Origin: Rickettsiales bacterium
GTDB taxonomy: Bacteria; Pseudomonadota; Alphaproteobacteria; Rickettsiales; Anaplasmataceae
DNA: 9,649 bases
Direction: 5' to 3'
Assembly (NCBI GenBank): GCA_031281335.1
Contig: JAITFM010000064.1
Location: forward strand, 1 to 9,649
The translations under genes and the position numbers were made by a program. This document shows positions 1 to 6,533 of the stretch, one piece after another. The notes under the pieces were generated by a model that saw only the letters and a program-made list of their open reading frames with translations, did no database searches and was not told the DNA's origin. The stretch's first letter is position 1; the number at the start of each line of letters is the position of its first letter.

Positions 1-26
1 TTAAAATGACAAGAAAACTTGTATTT

Positions 27-362
27 GGCGTACTATTGTTTAATTTTTCGCACTATGTGCACTGCCTGTCTTTTTAAAACTTCGGGTTTTTACCCATACA
101 AGCTGAAACGCGCTTATAAGTCGTTTAAGACATCACCCAACGTCGGATTTTAAAATAGAGAGTGGAATAACTAGCTACCTCGGGGTTTTATTGTCTTTTT
201 TCCCTGCCTGGTAAATTTCTTAAATATTATAGCTTAGACTAGTTGCATTTAAAAGCAGCTAAATTGCAGCGTTTAAGACATAAAAACGCCAATACTGAAA
301 ATAAATACCGACCAGGGCTTCTTTTGCTTTTTTTTTCTCGTTTGGTAAATTTCTTAAATATT
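27..362. repeat. Left arm of long degenerate inverted repeat
   Basis: Read on the plus strand, this stretch matches the reverse complement of about 8932-9278. The match includes a perfect 37-bp block (96-132 against 9163-9199) and a perfect 30-bp block (329-358 against 8936-8965), with many shorter matches in the same order between them. The arm is itself modular: GGTAAATTTCTTAAATATT occurs at 210-228 and again at 344-362, about 134 bp apart, each copy after a T-rich run. No transposase is encoded and the short open frames here have no protein character. It resembles the noncoding dispersed repeats common in Wolbachia; that identification is inference. Confidence 0.8.
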
Positions 363-400
363 TATTACTATAGTAGTATCCTGGATTCCAGTGGTAAGAA

Positions 401-484
401 CTGGGATGACAAAAAAGGAGGCACTGGAATGACAAGAAAAGGAAGCATTGGGATGACAGGGAAAAGGTCTATTTGTATGACACC
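401..484. repeat. Four degenerate 23-24 bp tandem units
   Basis: The core ATGAC recurs at 406, 429, 453 and 477, so the period is 23, 24 and 24 bp. The fuller unit is roughly CTGGRATGACARRRAAARG. A related half-palindrome (CTGGATTCCAGT, 381-392) lies just upstream, and ATGACAAGAAAA also occurs at 6-17. Such CTGGAATGACA units are familiar as noncoding dispersed repeats in Rickettsiales. Open frames crossing them (243-494 plus, 354-572 minus) encode only repetitive low-complexity peptides. Confidence 0.65.
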
Positions 485-573
485 CTCTTGGTAGGCTCAA
501 ATCACAATGTTCGTGTATGCTAAAGGGTGTATTGCTAGTCAAAAAATGACTGTGCAGAAGACCTAATAACATG

Positions 574-598
574 TATAATTTATAAACAATCTTTGAGG
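574..598 (+). promoter_or_regulatory. Candidate -10 box and RBS of pdxJ
   Basis: A perfect TATAAT sits at 574-579, preceded directly by TG. No good -35 is visible at the right distance; TGTGCA at 551-556 is a poor match. A GAGG ribosome binding site lies at 595-598, six bases before the ATG, which supports the chosen pdxJ start. The implied transcript would have a leader of only about 20 bases. Confidence 0.4.
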
Positions 599-604
599 TA
601 GATT

Positions 605-1303
605 ATGAAACTAGGCGTTAACATCGATCACGTTGCAACCCTCCGCAACGCACGCGGAACTTCTTACCCAGATCCATTGAAAGCAGCAGAAATAGCTATT
701 GATGCAGGAGCAGATTTTATCACCGTACACTTACGAGAAGACAGAAGACATATTAAAGATGAAGATGTGTTTAACCTGAAAAAAAACATCAAAACTGAGC
801 TAAACCTTGAAATTGCAGCTACAGAAGAAATGCTTGGAATAACAAAAAAGGTAAAACCCTATTCGATTAATATAGTACCAGAAAAAAGAGAAGAATTAAC
901 AACAGAAGGTGGCTTGGATATAATTAACATGTACAGCAAACTCTCTAGTATAATAGAGGAGATGCATAGCATTGGTATAAAGGTTTCACTGTTTATCAAT
1001 CCAAATATCAATCAACTAAAATATCTTGAAAAGCTAGAAAGAAAGCCTGACATAATAGAAATTCATACAGGAGATTACTGCGATAATCCATCAGAGGAAA
1101 AATTACAATCAATTACTAATGCTGCAGGATACATCAATAAATTAGGAATAGAATGCCACGCAGGACATGGCATAACCTATACACACGCTAAAAGAATAAA
1201 AGAAATACCTCACATCTCAGCTCTCAATATAGGCCACTCTTTAATCAGCGAAGCTATATTTTACGGCTTACACAGCGTAGTAAAAACAATAATCTCTAAC
1301 TAA
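605..1303 (+). CDS. pdxJ: Pyridoxine 5'-phosphate synthase PdxJ
   Basis: Condenses 1-deoxy-D-xylulose 5-phosphate with 3-amino-2-oxopropyl phosphate to give pyridoxine 5'-phosphate, the last ring-forming step of the DXP-dependent vitamin B6 pathway; cytosolic TIM barrel. At 232 aa it is close to the family norm. Visible signatures are [13 protein letters not shown] (5-17), [11 protein letters not shown] (40-50), EIAATEEM (69-76), IEIHTGDY (151-158), AGHG (186-189) and LNIGH (207-211). By alignment to E. coli PdxJ, the catalytic residues His45, Glu72 and His193 correspond to His42, Glu69 and His188. The ATG follows a GAGG site by six bases. The stop overlaps the convergent HU-like gene by 8 bp. 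The gene appears intact. The rest of the pathway is not in the window. Confidence 0.97.
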   Translation: MKLGVNIDHVATLRNARGTSYPDPLKAAEIAIDAGADFITVHLREDRRHIKDEDVFNLKKNIKTELNLEIAATEEMLGITKKVKPYSINIVPEKREELTTEGGLDIINMYSKLSSIIEEMHSIGIKVSLFINPNINQLKYLEKLERKPDIIEIHTGDYCDNPSEEKLQSITNAAGYINKLGIECHAGHGITYTHAKRIKEIPHISALNIGHSLISEAIFYGLHSVVKTIISN

Positions 1304-1607
1304 CTACTGCTTTTTCCTTTTCATTCAAAACAGTTAAAAGAGTCTTGCTCGCTTTAAATTTCACTCTTGTCTTTTTAGGGACAGTCATGATCTCACCACT
1401 CTGGGGATTACGACATTGTTTCTCCCGACTTATAGCAGTAGAGAATGTACCTACTCCATGCAAACGTATTTCACCTTCTCTATCTAGCTCACCTTTTATT
1501 ATTTTTATAAACGCATCATGAATCTTGCCCAAGTCAGATTTCGTTATATTTATATTCTGACAAGAACAATCTTCTTTTAATTGTTTTACTATATCTTCTT
1601 TACTCAT
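1296..1607 (-). CDS. HU/IHF-family DNA-binding protein
   Basis: Small nucleoid-associated protein expected to bind and bend DNA as a dimer. The 103 aa compare with about 90-100 for the family. Residues 1-45 form the helical dimerisation part, followed by GVGTFS (51-56), the usual G(F/V)GTF turn. The beta-arm carries RNPQSGE (66-72), whose Pro68 corresponds to the intercalating proline of HU and IHF; the C-terminal part [12 protein letters not shown] (83-94) matches the FKPGKAL region. Three cysteines (14, 16, 65) are unusual for HU. The sequence does not decide between HU and IHF alpha or beta, so no symbol is given. An AAGG site lies six bases before the ATG. Its last codons overlap the end of pdxJ on the opposite strand by 8 bp. 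Confidence 0.88.
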   Translation of the reverse strand: MSKEDIVKQLKEDCSCQNINITKSDLGKIHDAFIKIIKGELDREGEIRLHGVGTFSTAISREKQCRNPQSGEIMTVPKKTRVKFKASKTLLTVLNEKEKAVVS

Positions 1608-1640
1608 AAATTACCTTAATATTGAAAAATTCACACAAAC

Positions 1641-1668
1641 AGCATATTATGCTCATATCAATAGTCAA
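1641..1668 (-). promoter_or_regulatory. Candidate promoter with palindrome upstream of HU-like gene
   Basis: On the minus strand TTGACT (1668-1663) is followed after 16 bases by TATGCT (1646-1641), a fair -35/-10 pair. The -10 is one half of the perfect palindrome AGCATAATATGCT (1653-1641; six-base arms, one-base centre). A dyad over a -10 box could be an operator, but no regulator is known for it and AT-rich sequence yields such dyads by chance. Confidence 0.35.
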
Positions 1669-1753
1669 CTAAATTTATCGCGAAAATAGAATATATCATA
1701 CACTTTTTTTAATATTTGCATAACGCTTAACAAAAAGCTCCATAAAAAAATAA

Positions 1754-2200
1754 CTACCTTTTAGAAAATTGACACTTCTTACGAGCCTTGTGTTGACCAT
1801 ATTTTTTACGCTCAACAACACGTGAATCTCGTGTTAAGAACCCTTTTTTGCGCAATATAGAATGTAAGCCTTGGCTTATTTTACTTAAAGCTCTGCTTAT
1901 TCCATGAGCTAAGGCACCTGCTTGGCCAGACAATCCTCCACCTTTTATCGTAGCAAATACATCATATTTATCGAGCATAGATGTTACAATAAATGGCATT
2001 TTTACCATTTGGCACACTGATTCCCTTTTAAAGTAATCAAGTAGTTTGTCTTTCTGATTAACACTAAACTTTCCGCTTCCTGGCTTTATCCATACTCTTG
2101 CTGCAGATTCCTTCCTTCGGCCTGTAGCATATAAACGACCAAGCGAATCAATTACTGGTTTAGTTATTTTTTCTGATTGATTTGTTACAGAATTTTCCAT
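1754..2200 (-). CDS. rpsI: 30S ribosomal protein S9
   Basis: Component of the 30S head; its C-terminal tail reaches the P-site tRNA. Signatures include [18 protein letters not shown] (24-41), the glycine-rich [20 protein letters not shown] (84-103), [13 protein letters not shown] (122-134) and the invariant end QFSKR. At 148 aa it exceeds the 130 aa of the E. coli protein because of an N-terminal extension of about 20 residues; similar extensions occur in alphaproteobacteria. It starts 10 bases after the rplM stop and is surely cotranscribed with it, the near-universal rplM-rpsI order. No clear terminator follows; the AT-rich 146-bp gap to the HU-like gene has only T runs without a good stem. 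Confidence 0.98.
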   Translation of the reverse strand: MENSVTNQSEKITKPVIDSLGRLYATGRRKESAARVWIKPGSGKFSVNQKDKLLDYFKRESVCQMVKMPFIVTSMLDKYDVFATIKGGGLSGQAGALAHGISRALSKISQGLHSILRKKGFLTRDSRVVERKKYGQHKARKKCQFSKR

Positions 2201-2210
2201 TTTTACTCCA

Positions 2211-2672
2211 TTATTTTTTATTTTTACGATTTAAAGAAGCAAAATCTATCTCTTCAGGTTGCTGTCCTTGATGCTTATGCTCTGGGCCAGAATAAACATA
2301 TAAATTTCCAAAACGCCTGCGTGCCATAGGACCATCATCAAGCATTCTTTTTACTGCCATTTCTATTACACGCTCAGGAAACTTACCATTTAAAATATTA
2401 TCTGGAGTAGTTCTTTTCAAACCACCAGGGTAACCTGTATGCTTATAATAAATTTTCTCCTTAAGTTTCTTTCCAGTAAAATGCACCTTTTCTGCATTGA
2501 TGATAATTACATTATCACCACAATCCATATGAGGTGTATACTCAGGTTTATGTTTTCCACGCAATAGCGTCGCTACAAATGCTGCAAGTCTCCCTACTAC
2601 TAACCCTTCTGCATCTATGACAAACCATTTTTTATCGATTTGTTTTTCTTTTAAGAAAAAAGTTTTCATCAT
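2211..2672 (-). CDS. rplM: 50S ribosomal protein L13
   Basis: Early-assembling 50S protein that binds 23S rRNA. Signatures are [17 protein letters not shown] (14-30), [17 protein letters not shown] (37-53), [15 protein letters not shown] (55-69), [12 protein letters not shown] (75-86), and the C-terminal [21 protein letters not shown] region with a Pro where the family consensus has M(L/M)PK-type residues. At 153 aa it is slightly longer than the E. coli protein (142 aa). Two consecutive ATG codons (2672-2670 and 2669-2667) could start it; neither has a clear Shine-Dalgarno sequence, so the exact start is uncertain by one codon. First gene of the rplM-rpsI operon, read from the promoter at 2726-2697. 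Confidence 0.98.
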   Translation of the reverse strand: MMKTFFLKEKQIDKKWFVIDAEGLVVGRLAAFVATLLRGKHKPEYTPHMDCGDNVIIINAEKVHFTGKKLKEKIYYKHTGYPGGLKRTTPDNILNGKFPERVIEMAVKRMLDDGPMARRRFGNLYVYSGPEHKHQGQQPEEIDFASLNRKNKK

Positions 2673-2696
2673 CTAAAATTATAACAATAGCAAGTT

Positions 2697-2726
2697 ATGA
2701 TACACTTAATTTTTAAATAGTGTCAA
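2697..2726 (-). promoter_or_regulatory. Sigma70-type promoter of rplM-rpsI
   Basis: On the minus strand a perfect -35 TTGACA (2726-2721) is followed after 18 bases by TATCAT (2702-2697), five of six matches to the -10 consensus. Transcription would begin near 2690, giving a leader of about 18 bases before the rplM ATG. This is the best promoter match in the window and fits a highly expressed ribosomal operon. The intergenic space is shared with the divergent tolC. Confidence 0.7.
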
Positions 2727-2802
2727 CAACATTAGTTATTGATTATTAAAGCAATTTGTGCTAGTAATTTAGCTGTGTGCGACCAATGTATATAGGAGTA
2801 GA

Positions 2803-4026
2803 ATGTTTCGGTTGATTATTACGCTTACGACCATTTTTAGTGCTATAAGTTGTTACGCAATCGATCTTGAAGAAGTTATAAATAAAGCTATTAAGAATAG
2901 TTCAAAACTAAAATCTCAATTCTACCAATACAAAAGCGCAGAAAAACATCTAAAATCTGCCGGGTTGGCTGGATTTTTACCTGAGATTAATTTACGATAC
3001 AACTTTGATAAGAGCTTTAATTATGAAAAGAGTCTCACTCTTAACAAGAAAATAATAGACGGAGGTGGTACTTTTGCCACATTCAGCCGATCAAGTCACC
3101 TTCTCAAGGCAAAAAAGGTGCAGTTTCAACAGTTAAAACAAGAGATTGCGCTCGACGCCGTGAAAGTATATGTTGACGTTCTACGCAGGACGGAAGTGTT
3201 AAAATTGAGAGAGCATAAAGAACGCGTTTCTTTGGAGCACTTGTCAGCAATGAAAAAACGCCTTTCTCTTGGAGAGGTTACCAATGCTGAAGTTTCATTA
3301 GCAAAAGCAAAGTTTTCATCTTCAGTGTCAAAAAGAGTTGATGCTGAAGGTAAATTAAAATTGGCAAACATTGCTTACTTTCACTTAATTGGTGAGGATC
3401 CTGATGAAATCTTAGAAGCTAATGATCAATTACCTTCCGTTCCGAAGCTAAATGAATGCTTACAATTAGCAAAAACCAATAATCTATCTCTAAAAGCAGC
3501 GGTTTATCAAAAAAGAGCAGCTAAAATGGAAGTGATTGCCGAAACTTCTAAGTGGTTGCCCTCTTTGAACCTTAGTGCAAGTACAGATCTTGATCGGAGA
3601 AACGGAGAAAACGCTTCTCTCGAGAAAGTATTAGGAAACGTCAATATTGTTTTCACTCTCGATATTCCAATTTTTAAAAGAGGAATCAATGCTTTTGGTA
3701 TCGGCAAAGCTAAAATGGATGCAAAAAAATCCACTTATGATTATTATGAAACAGTGAAAAATATAGAAAAAGATGTTGTGAACGCTTGGAATAACGTTCT
3801 GACAGCAAAGGCTGTTATTAAAGCAAGTCAAGAGGCCGAAAAAGCAGCAGCTCTAGCGTTGGAAGGAGTTGAGCAAGAAGTCCACTTAAACTTGAAAAGC
3901 ACAACTGAACTTTTGGATACTGAAGATGCACTATTCAAAGCACGTTCGGACTTAGTTGAGGCAAAAAGCAATTATGTAATTAGTGTTTATAATTTGCTTT
4001 TTATGATAAATAGTATAAATCTCTAA
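2803..4026 (+). CDS. tolC: TolC-family outer membrane efflux channel
   Basis: Outer membrane component of a tripartite type I secretion or drug-efflux machine; trimers form a beta-barrel and a long periplasmic alpha-helical tunnel. A Sec signal peptide is visible at residues 1-19 (hydrophobic run ending SCYA, then IDLEEV). The N-terminal DLEEVINKAIKNSSKLK matches the family start, and the body has two repeats of long amphipathic helices typical of OEP domains (about 20-190 and 205-400), with late features such as LNLKSTTELLDTEDALFKA (residues 361-379). At 407 aa it is shorter than E. coli TolC but plausible for Rickettsiales. AGGAG at 2794-2798 precedes the ATG. It is followed 19 bases later by popZ and then rlmE, probably one transcript. 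A weak TTGATT (2739-2744) with an AGTAAT 18 bases on may be its promoter. No ABC transporter or adaptor partner lies nearby. Confidence 0.9.
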   Translation: MFRLIITLTTIFSAISCYAIDLEEVINKAIKNSSKLKSQFYQYKSAEKHLKSAGLAGFLPEINLRYNFDKSFNYEKSLTLNKKIIDGGGTFATFSRSSHLLKAKKVQFQQLKQEIALDAVKVYVDVLRRTEVLKLREHKERVSLEHLSAMKKRLSLGEVTNAEVSLAKAKFSSSVSKRVDAEGKLKLANIAYFHLIGEDPDEILEANDQLPSVPKLNECLQLAKTNNLSLKAAVYQKRAAKMEVIAETSKWLPSLNLSASTDLDRRNGENASLEKVLGNVNIVFTLDIPIFKRGINAFGIGKAKMDAKKSTYDYYETVKNIEKDVVNAWNNVLTAKAVIKASQEAEKAAALALEGVEQEVHLNLKSTTELLDTEDALFKARSDLVEAKSNYVISVYNLLFMINSINL

Positions 4027-4045
4027 ATTTAATGGTATTAGCGTT

Positions 4046-4618
4046 ATGAATGATGGACAAAGCAATCAATCTGTGAAAGATATCCTAGAAGACATAAAAA
4101 AAGCCATATCGGGCAAAAATGCAAGTAGTGATGAAGTGGAAATAGAGAAGGAAAAAGAGGATGATGATGTGCTGTACCTTGAAGAAGAATACTTGGAAGA
4201 TTCAGAAGAAGATAGTAAAGAGGAGGATAATGAAAAAAAAGACATCAGCAACAACGGTCAGGATAAGGAAATGGTTTTCGATAACACCAAATTTAATATT
4301 CATAGTCACAATCTAGAGGAAAAAGAAGATGTTCACTTGCAGCATATTAGCAATAAAAAAGTGGATAACAGTAGCTCACAAACGCAAAATAACGACCATC
4401 TAATCTTAAAAGAGAATATGGAAGAGATTAAAGAGCTACTTGGAAGAGTGCAAAGTGAACTACAGCACAAGCAACAAAAAAGAGCAAGTCTTACTGTTGA
4501 AGAATTAGTCACATCTCTTTTAAAACCTCAGTTGTCGGAATGGCTAAATAAGTATCTTCATACACTGGTGAAAGAAGTAGTTGAAAAAGAGCTAAAAGAC
4601 ATAATCAGTAATAAGTGA
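4046..4618 (+). CDS. popZ: PopZ-like polar organising protein (DUF2497)
   Basis: PopZ proteins form a condensate at cell poles of alphaproteobacteria that captures the chromosome partition complex and polar signalling proteins. The three-part architecture is visible: an N-terminal client-binding helix (SVKDILEDIKKAIS, 9-22), a long acidic and presumably disordered linker rich in Glu and Asp (about 28-75, then mixed to 115), and a C-terminal oligomerisation helix region (VEELVTSLLKPQLSEWLNKY, 151-170, then LHTLVKEVVEKELKDII). Its 190 aa are close to Caulobacter PopZ. The call rests on this layout and both conserved ends; the linker is not alignable. It lies 19 bases after tolC and about 19 bases before the proposed rlmE start. 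No strong Shine-Dalgarno precedes the ATG. Confidence 0.82.
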   Translation: MNDGQSNQSVKDILEDIKKAISGKNASSDEVEIEKEKEDDDVLYLEEEYLEDSEEDSKEEDNEKKDISNNGQDKEMVFDNTKFNIHSHNLEEKEDVHLQHISNKKVDNSSSQTQNNDHLILKENMEEIKELLGRVQSELQHKQQKRASLTVEELVTSLLKPQLSEWLNKYLHTLVKEVVEKELKDIISNK

Positions 4619-4637
4619 TTCTTGTAGGGTATTAACA

Positions 4638-5282
4638 ATAAAAACTAGAGTAAAAACAGCCAAAGGCAGAAAACTATCTTCAACAAGATGGCTGCATCGT
4701 CATTTAAATGACAAGTACGTACAAAAAACCAATAAGGATGGTTATAGATCACGTTCGGCGTACAAGTTGATAGAAATAGATAATAAATTTAAATTACTCC
4801 GAAAAGGGCAAAAAGTCATTGATCTTGGTGCTTCTCCAGGTGGATGGTCACAAGTTGCATCTCAGAAAGAAACGAGTGTGGTTGCCATTGACATAAAACC
4901 AGTGAATACAATTGCTGGAGTAGAATATATACAATGTGATATTATAAATGAGCTTGAAATTTTAAGGAACAAATTTAAAGACCAAAAATTCGATGTAATT
5001 TTATCTGACATGGCCCCAGAATCCTGTGGGTTAAAATCGTTGGATCACATTAGAATCATGCTTTTATGCGAAGCAGCATTGAATTTTGCAAAGCATTTCC
5101 TAAATCATGGCGGTAAGTTCGTAGTAAAAATTTTTCAAGGAGAGTCCGATAAAGATTTTTACAATGAATTAAAAAAAATATTTAAAACAGTAAAATACTT
5201 CAAACCAAAATCAAGTAGATCTGAATCTACGGAAATGTATTTAGTAGGTTTAGACTTTATCGGTGGTAAAGATCTCAAATGA
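4638..5282 (+). CDS. rlmE: 23S rRNA 2'-O-ribose methyltransferase RlmE (FtsJ/RrmJ), probable AUA start
   Basis: Uses S-adenosylmethionine to methylate the 2'-OH of U2552 in the 23S A-loop during late 50S assembly. Numbered from an AUA at 4638, the SAM motif VIDLGASPGGW spans 60-70, and the K-D-K-E catalytic set is Lys43 (AYKL), Asp124 (LSDMAPE), Lys164 (VVKIFQG) and Glu199 (STEMYLVG). The conserved family N-terminus SSTRWLHRHLNDKYVQK (14-30) and GYRSRSAYKL (35-44) also read in this frame. The first ordinary start, TTG at 4767, would cut all of that off including Lys43. The frame is open from 4605 with no ATG, GTG or TTG before 4767. AGGG at 4626-4629 lies eight bases before the AUA, good Shine-Dalgarno spacing; CTG at 4692 is a poorer alternative. 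Function is sure; the start is inferred. Confidence 0.9.
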   Translation: MKTRVKTAKGRKLSSTRWLHRHLNDKYVQKTNKDGYRSRSAYKLIEIDNKFKLLRKGQKVIDLGASPGGWSQVASQKETSVVAIDIKPVNTIAGVEYIQCDIINELEILRNKFKDQKFDVILSDMAPESCGLKSLDHIRIMLLCEAALNFAKHFLNHGGKFVVKIFQGESDKDFYNELKKIFKTVKYFKPKSSRSESTEMYLVGLDFIGGKDLK

Positions 5283-5294
5283 TGGTAAAGCCTT

Positions 5295-5942
5295 CTAATC
5301 CTGTTCTACAGCAAATTTTAATGCCATGTGAGTAGCTATAATGCTATTAACTACCAGAATGGCAAAAATTAAAGCAGTAATAAGCAACGTGTGAATATTC
5401 AAGGATAAGCTTTCAAGCTGAACTAGTAATTTAAAATATATAAAAACCAGCATTATAATTGGTAAAACAAGAATTTGTGACATTCCCGATACTAAGTTGT
5501 TTCGACCAATCATTAATGCATTTCCAACAGCTGAAATATTGATTACTATCAACGTGCTGAGCAACAAAGATAAGCCTACTGCTATTGAGTGTTCAATATT
5601 ATTACCAAGAACTACGAAGCTGAATATGGAAGAAATCACTGAAATCGGTAACCCAAACAATAACCAGTGAGCAAAAATTTTACAAGTAATTATAAGCTTA
5701 GAAGAAAGTGGCTGTATGAAAATTTGTTCTAATATTCCGTCGTGATAGTCAGAAGCAAATAAATTATTTGTAGAGATTTGTAAAACAAATGTAGCACATA
5801 TCCATGTTAATGTTAACATAACTTCTTGTTCACTGTTATTTTCAAGTGTGAACAAAGATAGGCTTAACATTACAATAAAAACACATATTATATAGGTAAA
5901 GTTCCTATCATATATTGCTAATTTTTTTATTAAGCCAATCAT
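5295..5942 (-). CDS. ccmB: Haem exporter / cytochrome c maturation protein CcmB
   Basis: Membrane subunit of the CcmABCD ABC transporter complex that works in system I cytochrome c maturation, releasing holo-CcmE after haem loading. The 215 aa contain six hydrophobic segments, at about 15-32, 43-60, 92-112, 119-141, 156-173 and 186-208. The cytoplasmic loop LFASDYHDGILEQIFIQPLS (61-80) matches the family signature LFADDYEDGSLEQ-like region, which contacts the ATPase CcmA. Length is near the usual 220. ccmA and the other ccm genes are not adjacent, as is common in Rickettsiales where ccm genes are scattered. It converges on rlmE with a 12-base gap and diverges from dksA. No strong ribosome binding site precedes the ATG. 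Confidence 0.9.
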   Translation of the reverse strand: MIGLIKKLAIYDRNFTYIICVFIVMLSLSLFTLENNSEQEVMLTLTWICATFVLQISTNNLFASDYHDGILEQIFIQPLSSKLIITCKIFAHWLLFGLPISVISSIFSFVVLGNNIEHSIAVGLSLLLSTLIVINISAVGNALMIGRNNLVSGMSQILVLPIIMLVFIYFKLLVQLESLSLNIHTLLITALIFAILVVNSIIATHMALKFAVEQD

Positions 5943-6044
5943 ACTAGGACTTTAAATGTTTATTATAAATTATAGTGTTTACTTATAGGTAGTATAATTT
6001 CTTGTTCGCAAATTATACAGGTTTTATTATCTAGTTGTACAGTT

Positions 6045-6428
6045 ATGGAAGAGTTACCAAAAATAAAATTACCAGAAGATTACACTCCTTCAGAAGACGA
6101 AGAATATATGAGCGTAAAGCAGTTAGAGTATTTCAGCTCAAAGTTGCAATCGATGCTTGCTGAGCTGGAGAAGCAAGAACTAGAGGATAGTGCATATTAT
6201 TCTGATGAAGACAGTGGAAGCGAAAAATTAATCCAGCGCAGAAAAGACAGAAAGGAAAAAATTAAGGAGGCGTTAGAAAAAATAAAATTAGGCATCTACG
6301 GTTATTGCGAAGGAACAGGGGAAGAAATAGGAGTCGAAAGACTAAAAGCTAATCCGCTTGCCATATATTGTATTGAAGAGCAGGAGAGATTAGAAAAAGA
6401 AAAGAACGTGTACAACACTGAAGATTAA
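6045..6428 (+). CDS. dksA: DksA/TraR-family RNA polymerase-binding factor
   Basis: DksA enters the RNA polymerase secondary channel and modulates promoters, usually with ppGpp. The N-terminal part LPEDYTPSEDEEYM (9-22) matches the alphaproteobacterial DksA start. Two helices predicted as a coiled coil (about 23-50 and 58-82) flank an acidic tip (DEDSGSE, 54-60). The zinc-finger region reads LGIYGYCEGTGEEIGVERL (82-100), then IYCIEEQE (107-114). Only Cys88 and Cys109 of the four zinc ligands remain, giving CxxT-x17-CxxE, so zinc binding by the standard four-Cys site is not possible. Reduced-cysteine forms are known, for example Pseudomonas DksA2. At 127 aa it is shorter than E. coli DksA (151). 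No Shine-Dalgarno sequence is seen; the start is chosen from the conserved N-terminus. Confidence 0.92.
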   Translation: MEELPKIKLPEDYTPSEDEEYMSVKQLEYFSSKLQSMLAELEKQELEDSAYYSDEDSGSEKLIQRRKDRKEKIKEALEKIKLGIYGYCEGTGEEIGVERLKANPLAIYCIEEQERLEKEKNVYNTED

Positions 6429-6499
6429 TGGAAATGCTGGTATGACAACCGTTTGAATCAATGCATGCTGAATGGATAAAAGTGGGGAACGTTCAAAAA

Positions 6500-6519
6500 A
6501 GTGCTGTACCTGGGGCACT
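6500..6519 (-). terminator. Candidate Rho-independent terminator of virB9
   Basis: Read on the minus strand, AGTGC (6519-6515) pairs with GCACT (6504-6500) across a 10-base loop and is followed at once by more Ts, making a run of six that includes the last stem base. It lies 14 bases beyond the virB9 stop. The five-base stem is short, so the call is tentative. In the plus direction it lacks a T run, so it would serve virB9 rather than dksA. An 8-bp palindrome GAACGTTC (6487-6494) lies next to it. Confidence 0.45.
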
Positions 6520-6533
6520 ATAGCCTTTAACAG

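Noticed and set aside
243..572. Open frames 243-494 (+) and 354-572 (-)
   Set aside because: They run through the repeat arm and the tandem array; their peptides are repetitive by-products of the 24-bp units, without a domain or a good ribosome binding site.
1..604. CRISPR-like array
   Set aside because: The repeats are degenerate, directly adjacent without unique spacers of constant length, and no cas gene is present.
3126..3831. Three minus-strand open frames inside tolC
   Set aside because: They are antisense to a strong conserved coding sequence and show no family features.
4066..4254. Minus-strand serine-rich open frame
   Set aside because: It is the antisense shadow of the Glu/Asp-rich PopZ linker (GAA/GAT read backwards as Ser and Phe codons).
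4767..5282. rlmE starting at TTG 4767
   Set aside because: This start removes the conserved RWL and SRSAYKL segments and the catalytic Lys that are plainly encoded in frame upstream.
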